Source: Diploptera punctata (lineage: Eukaryota > Arthropoda > Insecta > Blattodea > Blaberidae). From it: 64,000 nucleotides of DNA. Made by a program: the position numbers and the translations under genes. Positions 9,601-20,591 of this stretch are shown in pieces. Numbering within the stretch: the first letter of the stretch is position 1; every line of letters begins with the position of its first letter. The stretch lies in the NCBI GenBank assembly GCA_030220185.1, contig JASPKZ010001233.1, positions 1,480,001-1,544,000 on the forward strand, read 5' to 3'. The notes under the pieces are model-generated. The model was given only the letters and a program-made list of their open reading frames with translations, searched no databases and was not told where the DNA came from.

Positions 9601-11007
9601 TGCCTCTATAATGACCGGGCCTATCCTAGACTCTGGAAAATGGCTCTAGTTCGTCCTACACCGAAATCAAACACTGCCGCAACACTCGATGATTATAGAC
9701 CAATTAGTATTCTTCCGTATTTATCTAAAGCACTGGAACACATAATACACTCTCAGTTAACAGACTACCTCACCACACACGACTTATTTGATGAGCATCA
9801 GTCTGGTTTTAGAACAGGACATCATACAAGTACTGCACTACTTGACATTGTAGAGGACATAAGAGACTCAACGGACAAAAGCAAACTCACCGCAATAGTC
9901 CTACTCGACTACAGCAACGCCTTTGACACAGTAGATATAGACTTAATGCTAGCGAGCCTTAAGACACTACATCTGTCGGAAAACTCCCTTGATTGGTTTA
10001 GATCTTACCACACTAATCGTCAGCAATCAGTTTCTGTTAATAATCACATTTCTTCCTGGCGTTTGATGAGGAAATGGGTACCTCAAGGTAGCGTCCTCGC
10101 TCCTCTTCTCTTCTCAATTTATATTAATGATGTGACCAAGAAACTACAACACTGCAAGCATCATCTTTACGCCGACGACTTACAGATTTACACACACTTT
10201 AGGCCTGACGAAATTAATGAATATATTGACAAAGTAAACACTGGCCTCAGACATATATCTTTATGGTCCAGACAATATGGACTAAAACTAAATGTAAACA
10301 AAACGCAAGCAATAATTATCGGACATTCAAGACTATTACACTCCATAAACAATGGCAATATGCCGGTTGTCATATTAGATAACGAACAAATTCCTTATAT
10401 CGACGTCGTTAAAAACTTGGGACTTTACTTAGATTCAAATTTAAATTGGCATGTCCAAGTAAAACAAACATCTAAAAAGATCTCCATAATGAATTCCCTA
10501 AAGCGTCTCAAACATTTTCTTCCTACAGCTCTTAAAAGAATTTTAATTCAAACCTTAGTGATGCCGCATTTTGACTATTGTGACGTTCTACTAACTGACA
10601 TAAGTGACGGATTGTCGGACAAACTGCAGCGTGTCCATAATATGTGTATCAGATTCATATTTAATGTTCGAAAATACGATCACATTTCTCCATTTTTCAA
10701 CGAATTGTCTTGGCTACATCTAAAAGAGAGAAGAAAATCGCATTGTCTAATTCTCTTATTTAAGATCCTACATACCTTGATTCCAATTATTTATCATCTC
10801 GTTTCCAGTATCTATCCTCAAACCATAACTTAAACACAAGATCACAGCATAGTCTCTTGCTTAATATACCGCAACATAGGACATCACATCACTTCATGCC
10901 ATATACTATCTTTACTTCTCGCAACTGGAATTCCCTACCGCAAGAAATAAGGGGCTGCCGGACATTGGCAACTTTTAAAAGAAATCTAAATTTATATTTG
11001 CTCTAAC
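9601..11007 (+). pseudogene. LINE family D (jockey/CR1-like) reverse transcriptase, 5'-truncated
   Basis: An open frame of 397 codons from 9640 (open from 9601) encodes a non-LTR reverse transcriptase. It has RPISILPYLSKALE, QSGFRTGHHT, motif A LLDYSNAFDTV, motif B VPQGSVLAPLLFSIYIND, and motif C LYADDLQIY with both catalytic Asp intact. A thumb and connection region follow. A frameshift near 10800 moves the natural C-terminus (NWNSLPQEIRG, TFKRNL, YLL) into another frame that ends near 11005. The endonuclease and linker are missing. The paralogue at 24108-25445 has the same order. It is a truncated but fairly young copy, not a host gene. Confidence 0.92.
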
Positions 11008-11054
11008 CTTGACTTCATCATTACCCAGGGTAAGATAAATACATAAGCCTGGTA

Positions 11055-11600
11055 TGTCCCTTTAGGGCAAAGGCCTCCCTGTACAGGGGTTAAGCTCTAT
11101 TGTGAATGTCACCCGGTGAGCTATTCCGTGGTGAGAAGTTGACTTGGATGTAGCACTTGGTTTGTATACACTGTCTGTTCTGTGATTAGTTAATGCACAA
11201 TTGGCTCTCCATCGTTCTCCAGCTTTTCCTGCATCTGGCGACTCTGCTCGTTCTTTGAAGAGGTCCGCCCATCGTCGTCTTGGTCTTCCGCGCTGTCTCT
11301 TGCCTGTGTACGGGTCCCACATGATTGTTTTTATTGTCCACATGTCGTCCTGTATTCTTGCGACGTGGCCTCCCCACTTCCATTTTTTCCTGATGGCTTG
11401 TTGTGCAGGATCAGTTGTTGAGGACATCGCTTGAAGTGTTGTATTCGAGATTCTGTCCTTCAGAGTTATGCCTAGGATTTTCCTCTCCGTTTTCCTTTGG
11501 CATACTTGGAGTGCGTACTTCAGTTTGGCAGTAAGATTCCAAGTTTCGCAGCCATATAACAGTGTTGGAAGAACACAGGTTTGTAGTGTTTCCCATATAT
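11055..11600 (-). pseudogene. LINE family G C-terminal fragment
   Basis: Minus-strand frames read CVLPTLLYGCETWNLTAK, CQRKTERKILGI, DRISNTTLQ, KWKWGGHVARIQDDMWT and GKRQRGRPRRRW. This is the usual C-terminal tail of RTE/R1-like insect LINEs. It needs at least one frame change near 11430. It lies tail-adjacent to the family-D element. Confidence 0.85.
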
Positions 11601-11638
11601 ATTAATTGGTGTTTCTCGTATAATTTATCATATTCATA

Positions 11639-11639
11639 C

Positions 11640-11690
<51 letters not shown>

Positions 11691-11716
11691 CATTATTATA
11701 TTATTATCATTATTAT
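11639..11716. repeat. (ATT)n microsatellite
   Basis: More than 20 ATT units, slightly interrupted by ATC near the right end. Confidence 0.95.
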
Positions 11717-11718
11717 AT

Positions 11719-12283
11719 TGTCGTGACCTGGCCCTCGGGTAGATCAGACAATTTGAAGGTAGGATTCGTTGTGAGTCCAAGAACTCCAGTGAATGCAGAA
11801 CTTGATTTAATATATTTATTAAAGACGATGATTAAAAAGTTACAATATTGTGTCTCTAACTGTCATAGAGACGAGGTCGGAACCATGAAGAATAAGCCCT
11901 GATGCCTTTATTGTGTCTCTAACTGTCATAGAGACGAGGTCGGAACCATGAAGAATAAGCCCTGATGCCAAGGGCATCAGCCGTTATAAACCCTCTGATA
12001 AGCGGGCGTGGCATGGACGCTGAGTTGGAATGTTTCACCCTCATTTCCAAATAAGGACATATCTCTTCCTCATTTCCAAATAAGGACATATCTCTTCTAA
12101 AGTTACGTATGAAGACTGGAATTTTCCAGCCATGTTATCTTACTGTATTCAACTAGGGGATGGAGAGTAATCTTATCTTGACTCGACGCCCCTGTATTAG
12201 ACTGGGGGATGGTGAGTAATATTATCCAAACTCAACGCCCCTGCCTGTTTCAACTTGAATATCCACATGTAATTATTATTACA
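11719..12283. repeat. LTR-like block with internal tandem duplications
   Basis: The block starts TGTCGTGACC and ends ATTATTACA, so it has TG...CA termini in both orientations. It contains a TATAAA at about 11984. It also has a 60-base tandem duplication (about 11850-11969), a 28-base duplication (12042-12096) and a 60-base imperfect duplication (12150-12245). No primer binding site, gag or pol is adjacent, and the flanks are low complexity, so a target duplication cannot be confirmed. Confidence 0.35.
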
Positions 12284-12559
12284 TATTAGAGTGTCCAGTA
12301 CGCAATTTCCTTCATAATATAATATAAATACATTCTGATTGTTAATTCAATACTTTAATATATATATATGGATTCTATGCTATTGGCTAACAGTGCAATA
12401 ATTAATTAGTGTATGCGGTAATAATGCTACAACCAGCACAATATTATATTATATTATTATTATTGTTATTATCGTATAAAATGTTGTTTGTACATGAAAT
12501 TTACATTGCTACGTTTAATGTATCTTTAACTGTTTATAATTAGTCTAGTGTATATCTAT

Positions 12560-12650
12560 ATTTGTCAAATATTTATTTGTACTTGTGCAGGTTGAGTGGA
12601 AGAGAAGACCTTATGGCCTTAACTCTGCCAGAATAAGTAACACATTATTA
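12560..12650 (+). mobile_element. LINE family D 3'-end fragment
   Basis: TTGAGTGGAAGAGAAGACC and TGGCCTTAACTCTGCCAG match the 3' ends of family D copies at 23650-23710 and 60460-60500 (reverse). It continues into an ATT microsatellite at 12643-12712. Confidence 0.65.
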
Positions 12651-12670
12651 TTATTATTATTATATTATTA

Positions 12671-12712
<42 letters not shown>

Positions 12713-13439
12713 ATAGTATACATAAAGGGCAGTGGTTTTATTTCCCGCACGAGGTTTGTAATATTACAGTATAGTTATTTAGGTTAGCAACCCCGAAATG
12801 TAGCAAGTTGAACTTGCCGTTGCTGTAAGTACCACAAAACGCATTATTATATTATTATCGCGCAGAAAAAAAAATGTACAGTATAGTGGAACCACAAATG
12901 ATATGTAAGTTCTAGACAGCCGTATCACGAGATAGTAAACGTCGTCTATAGACACAGGAAGTTAGGATAAAGGCAAATAGATAAACTGAAAGTGTAAAAG
13001 AGAGATAAATTAGTTTTGAACATAAAACCGAGGAAGCGAAGAGATGAAATGGGCGGTCGGCGAACTCTAGAAGTGAAACGGATAATGTGTTTGGTCCAGT
13101 ACCAGCGGCCAGCATCCTTTGTGGATGAGATCATGCATCAGTGGTTACATAACCTGCTGAAAACAAAAGTTGTTATTCCAGCTCACCTGGGCAAACACTC
13201 GATTGTTTAAACCCATTGCAGTCTCAATAGTCTGACTGTCCATCTAAAAACCTTGTATTCTCACCACTTATTTGTCAGAACGTTTGACAATAATGTAAAA
13301 TGGAAAATGAGCTTTTATGCTTAAGAATGGGACTCTCATACCATAAATATTCATAAATGTAGAAGGTAACGGATTATGCAGTGAGATTATCTCCGATGGT
13401 TTTTGAATTTTCAATTTCTGCAAGTAAAGGCTTGTGTAA

Positions 13440-13442
<3 letters not shown>
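12713..13442. other. Unassigned stretch
   Basis: One frame at 13016-13210 (+) and antisense frames at 12912-13134 were examined. None matches a family I know and none has splice or element context. Confidence 0.4.

Positions 13443-13488
<46 letters not shown>
13443..13488. repeat. (TA)n microsatellite
   Basis: A clean TA dinucleotide run of about 23 units. Confidence 0.95.
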
Positions 13489-13491
<3 letters not shown>

Positions 13492-13734
13492 AATTGCCAC
13501 AATCTTTAAAAGATGATTCTTAGCTATCGGGTCTAGGCAATCTTTATATGACAAAAACCAAACAATATTACATTTTTGGTATCAAGTACTTTTTCTCTCT
13601 TTCTCTCTCTCTCCAGAGAACTCGTAATGGCTGATTGGTAAATGCAGTGAATTTGTTTTTTTTTTATGAATTGGAAATGGGAATATATTGAAGATTAACA
13701 ATAATATTTCAGTCATAAGCTTCTTTTACCTTCC

Positions 13735-14262
13735 GTAAATCTATGATTTGAGACCCAAGGCTTTATTTCCCTTTCTGATTTGCCCCATACTCAGAAATTT
13801 ACGCCAATAAGCTCTTCGTACATCTCTATTCTGAGAAAATGTTTTCCAATCATCCCTTGTATAATTTCATCATCATCATCATCATCATGAACAAATTCGT
13901 TTTAGGCCATGTGGCCTATACGGTAAACCTAGCGAAGATGGTCTTGATCTTTCCACCGATGTTTTGGTCATTCCAGTCTTTGCTTAAGTTTCTTCGAGTA
14001 GTAGGAAGTCCCCTGGGTTGGTTACCAGCCATCCACAGAGCAAGACTAGTGGTAGGGCTGCTACCTTATAGCCTCTAGTCAGGCGTTCAAAATATGGAAT
14101 TTCCTCATATTCGATGGAACGGTTATACTGCCGTGAATCGGTCCCCAATTTACCTCCCTCAAATCATGGTTAATGTTTTTCTCCCAGCTCATTCTTGGCC
14201 TACCTACTGGGCTCTTTCCCTCAGGTTTTCCAATTAGGAGTTTCCATGACCCATTTTCAGTA
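13735..14262 (-). pseudogene. LINE family B 3' fragment split by an insertion
   Basis: On the minus strand, 14150-14262 encodes GKPEGKSPVGRPRM and INHDLREV. Then 13745-13866 encodes the terminal DWKTF...RRAYWRKF-like tail. The two halves join across a 280-base insertion at 13869-14149, with AATTT repeated at both joints. Confidence 0.75.
13869..14149 (-). mobile_element. Short retroelement (SINE11-like) with ATG-repeat tail
   Basis: On the minus strand it contains GCCTGACTAGAGGCTATAAG, GCAGCCCTACCACTAGTCTT and GGCCACATGGCCTAAAACG, and ends in (ATG)n. A related core occurs at 42740-42830. It interrupts LINE B. Confidence 0.6.
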
Positions 14263-14399
14263 TATTTGTTATATCAATTAATTTTTCTTTCGTCAGCTAC
14301 CGGTAGCTAGAAATTAATAAGACTTTTATCAATCGTATAAATATATTTTATTACATTTAAGACTTAATATTATTTATATATAGTATAATGTCGGCCGCA

Positions 14400-14486
14400 C
14401 ACACGACACACAGACCTAGAAAGAGATGGGCTGAAGTCGGAACGGGTCAACAGACCTAATCCATGAATGCAGATGATGATGATGAT
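14400..14486 (+). mobile_element. LINE family J-like 3'-end fragment
   Basis: AAGTCGGAACGGGTCAACAG, ACCTAATCCATGAATG and a GATGATGATG tail match the 3' ends at 4791 and 19960. SINE2 follows at once. Confidence 0.6.
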
Positions 14487-14880
14487 GTCGGCCGCGATGG
14501 ACTAGTGGTTATGTTACTTGCCTCTGGTCCCGATGATCGCGGGTTCAAATCCGGCCAGGATCGATTTTTTAGGGTGGAAAATTCCAAGGTGCAAGACCTC
14601 CGGGAGGGCCTCTAAGCCGTAGGTCCCGAGATTGAAGATTTTCAGTCTCATAAAAGATCCTTAAGCCTGAATAAAGAGGTCTCCAGGCAAAATTTAACGT
14701 ATCTTCTTCATCCTAGTAATACCTTAATTGCCTGCTAGATGTCTCATTGTGTCGGTATGTTGACTGCATATCATTCATGACATATTTAGGTAAAAAAAGT
14801 AACTAAATAAACTTGGTATAGTACCTCCTTACAAATGAGAAGCTAAGCCCTGTTACGCCATTGTAGATGTAAATCTAGTA
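14487..14880 (+). mobile_element. SINE2 copy
   Basis: The tRNA-like head is GGCCGCGATGGACTAGTGG with B box GGGTTCAAATCCGGCC. The body has AAAATTCCAAGGTGCAAG, CTCCGGGAGGGCCTCTAAGC and TCCTTAAGCCTGAAT. It matches 62723-63131. Confidence 0.8.
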
Positions 14881-15429
14881 TAACATAGATGTATCAGAAT
14901 ATGGTATCTAGTTGCAGTTATACGTGTGTACATTTTAATTAGAATATTAAATTGCACCTAAAGTGCATTTGTTGATTTTCTTATTTATCGCATTGAAGTG
15001 AACCAAAATTAAAATTTGAAGCAATTGTCACGCAAAATATGGGTCAGAAGTCACTGCGAGTTTAAATGTTACATGAATATTCGTGACGTGAAAATTAGAA
15101 ATTAAGGACCCGCCTTTCCCCCAGTAGATGTAGTCTGCTAGTATTTTAGTTCCTGATGTACTTGGGTCTAATCTCGTATGAATATGATTAACAGAAAATT
15201 AAAATGTATCATACCTCAACATCTCAAGATAATGTTTGTGTTATTTGTGCTGGAATGCCATTAACTAAGTTTATATTCCTAACCAGCTTTCAAGCGTGCG
15301 ATAAAAATAATAATTTAATGTATGCCTCTCTCTATTTTGCGCCAGTGAAATTTACGAGAACTCTCCTCATAGTACATTTTTAAAAATGTTATGATCGTAA
15401 CAAAAGCTCACTGACACCCTCGAATTATG
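14881..15429. other. No gene or repeat recognised
   Basis: AT-rich sequence without an open frame or element signature that I can support. Confidence 0.5.
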
Positions 15430-15503
15430 ATATACATGCCCGCGGACATAAGCTTTCCATACATTCCTAAGCTGAGCTAATATTATTTAGTCATTTCCTA
15501 AAT
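15430..15503 (-). mobile_element. LINE family B 3' fragment, short
   Basis: TGCCCGCGGACATAAGCTTT and CCATACATTCC..AGCTGAGCTAAT are the reverse complement of the family-B tail coding for VWRAYVRA. Confidence 0.7.
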
Positions 15504-15772
15504 ATTTTTTTTCTTTTTTACCTTAGTTTAACCTCTCCCCTTGAAAGAATTTTGCATTCCCTATGCTACACGTTCTTTGCTGGGATACGACTTGTAGAGA
15601 GAAGATTTTAAATAAATTACAGATCACACGCGTACTTTTTCGATCACACAAGGGCATGGAGGAGCTACCTAGACGAGTGTCCATCGGAGTCTATGAGATT
15701 TAACAGTTCATATTACGTCGATTTCCCTGTATCTTAATATAATGTATTTTTCTCTAACCTACTGTTTTGATA

Positions 15773-16095
15773 AGGCGGCTCCGTGGTGCAAGCGGTTAGA
15801 CGTTCCCCCCCCCTCCGATGGGGTCCCGAGATCGAGACTCGGTCACTCCATGTAGGTTTCGTGGTGGACGAAACGGAGCTTGGGCAGGCTTTTCTCGAGG
15901 TTTTCCTTGCCACCATTTCTCCATACTCATCTCATCCGTTTCATTTCGTTCATCTGCCACTGTGATGGTGCGTCAGGCGTGGTCGATCGGCACCCTTGCC
16001 ATTCGTAAACCTCTATATAAGGAGTTTCATCTCATCTCATCCCTCGACCCGACTCTGAGTTGGACACGAGTTGAGGATATTATTATGTCTTGATA
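15773..16095 (+). mobile_element. SINE5 copy
   Basis: The tRNA-like head is GGCTCCGTGGTGCAAGCGGT with B box GAGATCGAGACTC. The body contains TTTCGTGGTGGACGAAACGG and ATACTCATCTCATCC. It ends in TCATCTCATCTCATCCC, ACCCGACTCTGAGTTGGAC and TTGAGGATATTATTATG. It is used as the reference for this family in the window. Confidence 0.8.
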
Positions 16096-16136
16096 GTAAA
16101 ACTGACCCATTTTGAAATAACTGACTAAGAAGAAAC

Positions 16137-16352
16137 TGTCTGCTGACGGATGCCTTAGAAGGAATGGTCAACGGAAAGAAAGTTAGAGGCAGAAAAAGAC
16201 ATTACATGATAGACAATGTTAAAATAAATATTTTGTATGCGGATACAAAAAGGAAGGCTGAGTTAAGGAAAGAGTGGAGAATGCTGAGTTTGCAGTGAAA
16301 GACCTGCTCTTAGGCAGAACACTGTATATTTATTATCATCGTCTTCAAGGAT
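16137..16352 (+). pseudogene. LINE family F C-terminal fragment
   Basis: One frame reads DALEGMVNGKKVRGRKRHYM, then IDNVKI, TKRKAELRKEWRMLSLQ and stop, a typical basic LINE tail. It is followed by GCAGTGAAAGACCTGCTCTT. No reverse transcriptase core remains. Confidence 0.75.
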
Positions 16353-16374
16353 TAACCTGTTGGTCTGTTCCGAT

Positions 16375-17000
16375 TCAAAATTGTTCACGCCATGTCTTTA
16401 AAGGTCGACCAATGTTTATTATCCCCCTCGGATTATAATATAAATCATTTCTTACAATTCTAGTATTTGGCATTCGTAGGACATAGTCTCTCCAATTTAT
16501 TCTATATATTTCTATAAATGTTGTGATTGGTTCTATTTTCAATTCATTTCTAATACCAGTTCTTATTTTGTGATCTAATAACGCATTTCCAGTTACAAAG
16601 CGGAGAAATATAATTTCTGAAATTTCGATTTGTCGCGATTGATCAGAGGTAAGTGTCCAACTTTCACATACATATAATAAGAGTAGCGCTGTAACCACTC
16701 TATATAATTTCAGCAGTGTTTCTCGTCTTACGTTGTATTTCAATCTTCTCTGTATTGTACCATAGAAGTGCCTGAATCTATTCAATTTTATTTCGACGTC
16801 TTGTGATTTTCTATGTCCTATATAGTACCCCAAATAATTAAATTGATTTATTAGTTCTATAGTTTTTTTTTTATATTTATAACAATTTTAGCTCTAATAA
16901 GTTCTTGTCTTTGGAATGCCATCGCTTTCGTTTTACCAATCTTCATATTAGTCATAGTTTTGTGTTCTATAATCTGCTGTAGGTATGTTAAAAGATTTGA
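16375..17000 (-). pseudogene. LINE family C C-terminal half
   Basis: The minus strand encodes MKIGKTKAMAFQRQEL, QFNYLGYYIGHRKSQDVEIK, LKLYRVVTALLLLYVCESWT and WRDYVLRMPNTRIVRNDLYY, and ends GRPLKTWREQF. It is open for 152 codons (16833-16375), with one frame break upstream. It matches 33137-33918 and 56500-57500. Confidence 0.85.
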
Positions 17001-17261
17001 GGATGTGTTTTATGACACATGAGGGGGTGTAATGCGAAGATGACGATATCGGTCACGGGGGCATTACATGGGCGGTACTTTCTGGGTTAAGGTAGGCGCG
17101 GTGTAGGAGATCCAGTCCCTCACTTAGCATCACTTTACCGTAATTCAGAGGCGTTTCCTGGATTCAGTTTTCTTTTAGCTCCATTGTATTGAGCTTACAT
17201 AGGATTTTTTTTTAAGTTGTAATATTTACCATGTAAATATCATGATTGATACATATAGTAC
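17001..17261. other. Unassigned
   Basis: No coding or element signal is recognised. A GC-richer patch lies at 17040-17115. Confidence 0.4.
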
Positions 17262-17378
17262 TATTTTCATGGGCTAGAGGTCAGCGTTTCTAACTACAGT
17301 TCATGAGGCCCGGGTTCCATTGCCCTTCAGTCCATAGGATTTTTTTTCTTGCAGGGAATTATTCCCGTAGTTGCTATT
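17262..17378 (+). mobile_element. SINE6 head, 3'-truncated
   Basis: GGGCTAGAGGTCAGCGTTTC, TAACTACAGTTCATGAGG and CCGGGTTCCATTGCCC match the SINE6 tRNA-like head at 61136. The match stops about 110 bases in, after ATTCCCGTAGTTGC. Confidence 0.7.
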
Positions 17379-17526
17379 AGTTCCTCAGTTTCTATTGTAT
17401 TATATTTATTTATTTTTGTATAGTTTTTGTTCCACCTCCAAACATGACATTATTTTATATTAGTTAAATCCTGCCTCATAATATCCCTCAGGTGTAGGGA
17501 CATAAATAATTTCATATAACCAATGT

Positions 17527-17926
17527 TTTTTTTTTTTTTTTGCAAATGCCCCAGGTTGTCTTTCGACATTCCTGATGTTCTCTCCTGACATGGCATACTT
17601 GTAACCCACTTCTGAGGTTGGGGAGCCTGGAAGGCGGGGTTACGATGCCCCGATGATATGATGGGTGATGATGATAGTGGTGTGCCAGGAGAGTCCCTAA
17701 TCCTAAGCTTAATCTAAGATGAATATGAATGATGATGATGATGATGATTGCGATGGCCATATGATTTCGGGGACCATTTGGGCCTTAAAGTTTTCCTGAC
17801 ATTTGTCTTACAGGTGAGGAAAACCCCCGATAAAAACCTCACCCAGAAAAACTGTCCCGACCGGGGATCGAACCCGGGCCCGCTGCGTGACAAGGCAGCA
17901 CGCTACCTCGAGACCACAGCGGTGGA
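17527..17926 (-). mobile_element. Chimeric SINE: SINE1 5' half fused to SINE6 3' half
   Basis: Read on the minus strand, it starts with the SINE1 tRNA-like head (CCACCGCTGTGGTCTCGAGG) and core up to GGCCATCGC. It passes a CATCATCAT run, continues with the SINE6 3' half (GGGACTCTCCTGG, CATCATATCATCGGGG, GACAACCTGGGGCATT), and ends in poly(A). A perfect 14-bp duplication, CATATAACCAATGT, flanks the whole unit at 17513-17526 and 17927-17940. It was therefore inserted as one RNA-derived piece. Confidence 0.88.
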
Positions 17927-17940
17927 CATATAACCAATGT

Positions 17941-18257
17941 GTGTTATATTTAAAAATGACAAACAAATGAAAAAAAAGTAATCCGCGGATCGGACCTTTT
18001 TGTAGCGTCTTTAAATGGGCGTATTTCACTAAAAAAAACTGTGTCCTGTCTGTCATATACAGTGCAATACAATTCGTACACTTTTGAACCGCGCGTGTAT
18101 TTTAACGACCAAGTGCCTATTCAATATTTTTGAGCGGCAATGTACAAGCATAGTTTCATTGTCAGATATGTTGTCAGGCATTTAACGTGATATCTCTATC
18201 TAATCGCTCTGTATATCTATCTCACATACGCAGAACATATAGTATATGTGTGTGAGT
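17941..18257. other. No gene seen
   Basis: AT-rich sequence between the chimeric SINE and a microsatellite. No signal is supported. Confidence 0.5.
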
Positions 18258-18262
18258 TAGAA

Positions 18263-18322
<60 letters not shown>
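18258..18322. repeat. (GATA)n(GA)n compound microsatellite
   Basis: Five GATA units run directly into about 20 GA units. Confidence 0.95.
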
Positions 18323-18324
<2 letters not shown>

Positions 18325-18774
18325 TAGAGAATGTGTGTGAAAGAAGGGACTTACCTACTTCCAAAGTATATTATTATTAAATTATACGCTTTAACTCATT
18401 TCTTGAGAAGTGCATAGCAATTATAATATCTACAATTAAAATGCAGTTATTTCAATTTTTCTGTTTTTCCCCCCTTTGAAAGTACATACCGGTATAAACT
18501 TAATAGATGTTTCCTCATTTGTTATTCTTTGATTTTTCTATTGCCGCTTTTTTTTATTTAATTTGTTCCTTACTTTGTATGCAACAAGCGTAAATGAAAT
18601 TTAGGCCTTGTCTAGAAATAATTTCCTTGATTTTTTTCTGTTAATGGCTATCAACATTATACTTTAAGAGTTGAACGAAACATGTCCCATTTTACCTCAC
18701 GCTAATGAGTTTGAAAAAATATATTTGTGTAGGAACTGAAACCACGAGAAGATAATAACAATAATGTAGGTATA
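18323..18774. other. No gene seen
   Basis: T-rich, low-information sequence. No element boundary is recognised. Confidence 0.5.
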
Positions 18775-19140
18775 TATGTGCCTTGCCTGTAGTCCCGAGG
18801 GTCGCGGGTCGGGATCGATGGAATTTTAGGATGAAAACCCCAAAAGAGAAGTCCTCCGAGAGGGACTTCAAACCGTGCATCCCAAGTCGGAAGATTTCAG
18901 GCTCGTAAAAGGATAGAAAACCAGAATAAAAAGGCCTCTTTGCAAAATTACATAATTTAACCGACCTACGCCCATACCTTAGTTGCCTACTAGATGTCTC
19001 ATTACGACGATATGCTAACCATATGTCACCCGCTGACATCTGTAGATAAATAACTAAATTAGCTTGGTTAAGTAAGTCCCACTAGGGAGCACCCGTGTCC
19101 CCACATGGGGCGTATGGGGTATATACGTACATAAAGGTCT
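18775..19140 (+). mobile_element. SINE2 copy, head damaged
   Basis: CCTTGCCTGTAGTCCCGAGG, GTCGCGGGTCGGGATCGATGG and CTCCGAGAGGGACTTCAAAC match SINE2 at 62723. The first 40 bases of the tRNA-like head are missing or decayed. A short frame on the minus strand here is only a shadow. Confidence 0.72.
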
Positions 19141-19144
19141 GTAT

Positions 19145-19532
19145 AAATGTTATGAGGATGTATTTTAATTTACATATTATTTTATATGCATCTGAATCTT
19201 GGGTACTTACAAAAAAAAAGATCTCGCACATTCAAGCCACTGAAATTAAAATTTTAAGATCCGTATAAGGATGTATACGCATGGGTAGATTACACAATGA
19301 ATCAATAAGAAATTAACTGGATGTATTTTCAATAGTCTATAAACTAGAAGAACACAAATACCAGTGGAAAGAACATTTAGAGAGATGGTCAATACAAAAT
19401 TACCCAAAAAGATCAACACCTACAAACCACATGGAAAAAGATCTTTGGGACGGCCAAGGAAACGATGGACTTGAGACCGGAACAGGTCGCATTGACCTAA
19501 TCCTGGAAAGGAAGAAGAAGAAGAAGAAGAAT
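19145..19532 (+). pseudogene. LINE family C 3' end
   Basis: It reads FYASESWVLT, IQATEIKILRSV, HKYQWKEHLERW and KDLWDGQGN..GLETGTG in shifting frames. It ends with the family's non-coding tail (ACCTAATCCTGGAAAGGAAG) and a (GAA)n run. It is 5'-truncated and has several stops. Confidence 0.78.
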
Positions 19533-19689
19533 ATTATTATTAGAGTAATTAGTAGGCTTAATTTCCTAGAAGAAGTTTCCGAGTCCCTCTTTCATTCCCC
19601 ATTCGTGCCACATGTAGAAATTTTTGGACTAAATTGAGACAATAGACAGAAGAAACCATATAACAGTGAGCAGCATAATTTTTTTTCGA

Positions 19690-20145
19690 ATCAATGCAAT
19701 AAGAACGGTGAAATCTCGTATACTCTGTGCGACATGGGGTACGAATGGGAAATGAAAGAGGAACGTGATAACTTCTTGTAGTAGGCTAAAAGCAGAGTGA
19801 AATTGCACAGAAGGTACAAGGCCAAGAATTAGGAGTATAGTTATTTGAGAAGGCGCATAAAATAGACGTCACAGGCTAAGATACCCAAACCAAAATGTTA
19901 AATTAGTCAACCTGCAGGAAGGCGAAGACCATGCCGTCCACTCAAAACACTTTTGGATAGTGTTTCTCTTGAGGCCGAAACAGGTCAACAAATGACCTAA
20001 ATTCGTGAATGGGCTATGATGATGATGAATTATAAAGCGTATGTCCGGAAAGTATTATCTGAAGATTGGAATGTATAAAGAGCTTATATCAACTCGCCCA
20101 TGAGCCTCCGGATTGGATAGTAGAAGTGAGTAAGTTAGTTATTAA
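19690..20145 (+). pseudogene. LINE family B 3' fragment split by LINE J
   Basis: 19690-19880 resembles the B segment around GHVARMGNERG. 20035-20140 resembles the last codons (RAYINSPMSLRIG) and the GTGAGTAAGT tail. Between them, 19885-20033 is a LINE J 3' end (AGGCCGAAACAGGTCAACAA, then ATGATGATGA). It is heavily decayed. Confidence 0.65.
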
Positions 20146-20591
20146 TATCTATAATCTAAATTATTTATTTATAAACAGGCTTACGATGCAATAAAACATC
20201 TTCCTGTGCCCAAAGGTTTTTAAAGTTTTATCTTCTTTCTCCATTCTTCTCTATCTTCCCATTCCAATTCTTCCAGACGTTTCTCCCTCATACCTAGATT
20301 ATTTTCGTAAGCTAATCTAAATCACCTTACTGAAAGCATATTTCTGTCTTTGAAAGGAGAATTCTCATAAGGATATACGCCCAAGAATGTGTAAATAGTC
20401 ATTGGAGAATAAGAATGTCAAAATATTAGGATAAGAACCTGATATATAAGTCCTCAATGAATTTCAGATGTATTAATGGAGAATAAGATAAAGTATGCTA
20501 AGTAAAGTGACGCGTTATTGCGAGATTTGTCAAGATGATAAGGCTAAGGTGGATGGATCACAGTACGAATGCAAGATAAAGGAATTTCAAT
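20146..20591. other. Mostly unassigned; possible LINE tail near 20225-20310
   Basis: The minus strand at 20240-20310 can be read as MREKRLEELEWEDREEWRKK, like a LINE C-terminus, but it is too short to assign. The rest shows no signal. Confidence 0.35.

Noticed and set aside
9640..10833. Functional reverse transcriptase gene
   Set aside because: The C-terminus is frameshifted and the endonuclease is missing. It is a truncated LINE copy.
13016..13210. 64-codon frame with apparently non-random composition
   Set aside because: No family recognised, an antisense frame of equal length exists, and there is no element or splice context.
17512..17760. Minus-strand frame rich in Ile and His near 17.5-17.8 kb
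   Set aside because: It is a read-through of the (ATG)n repeat within the chimeric SINE.
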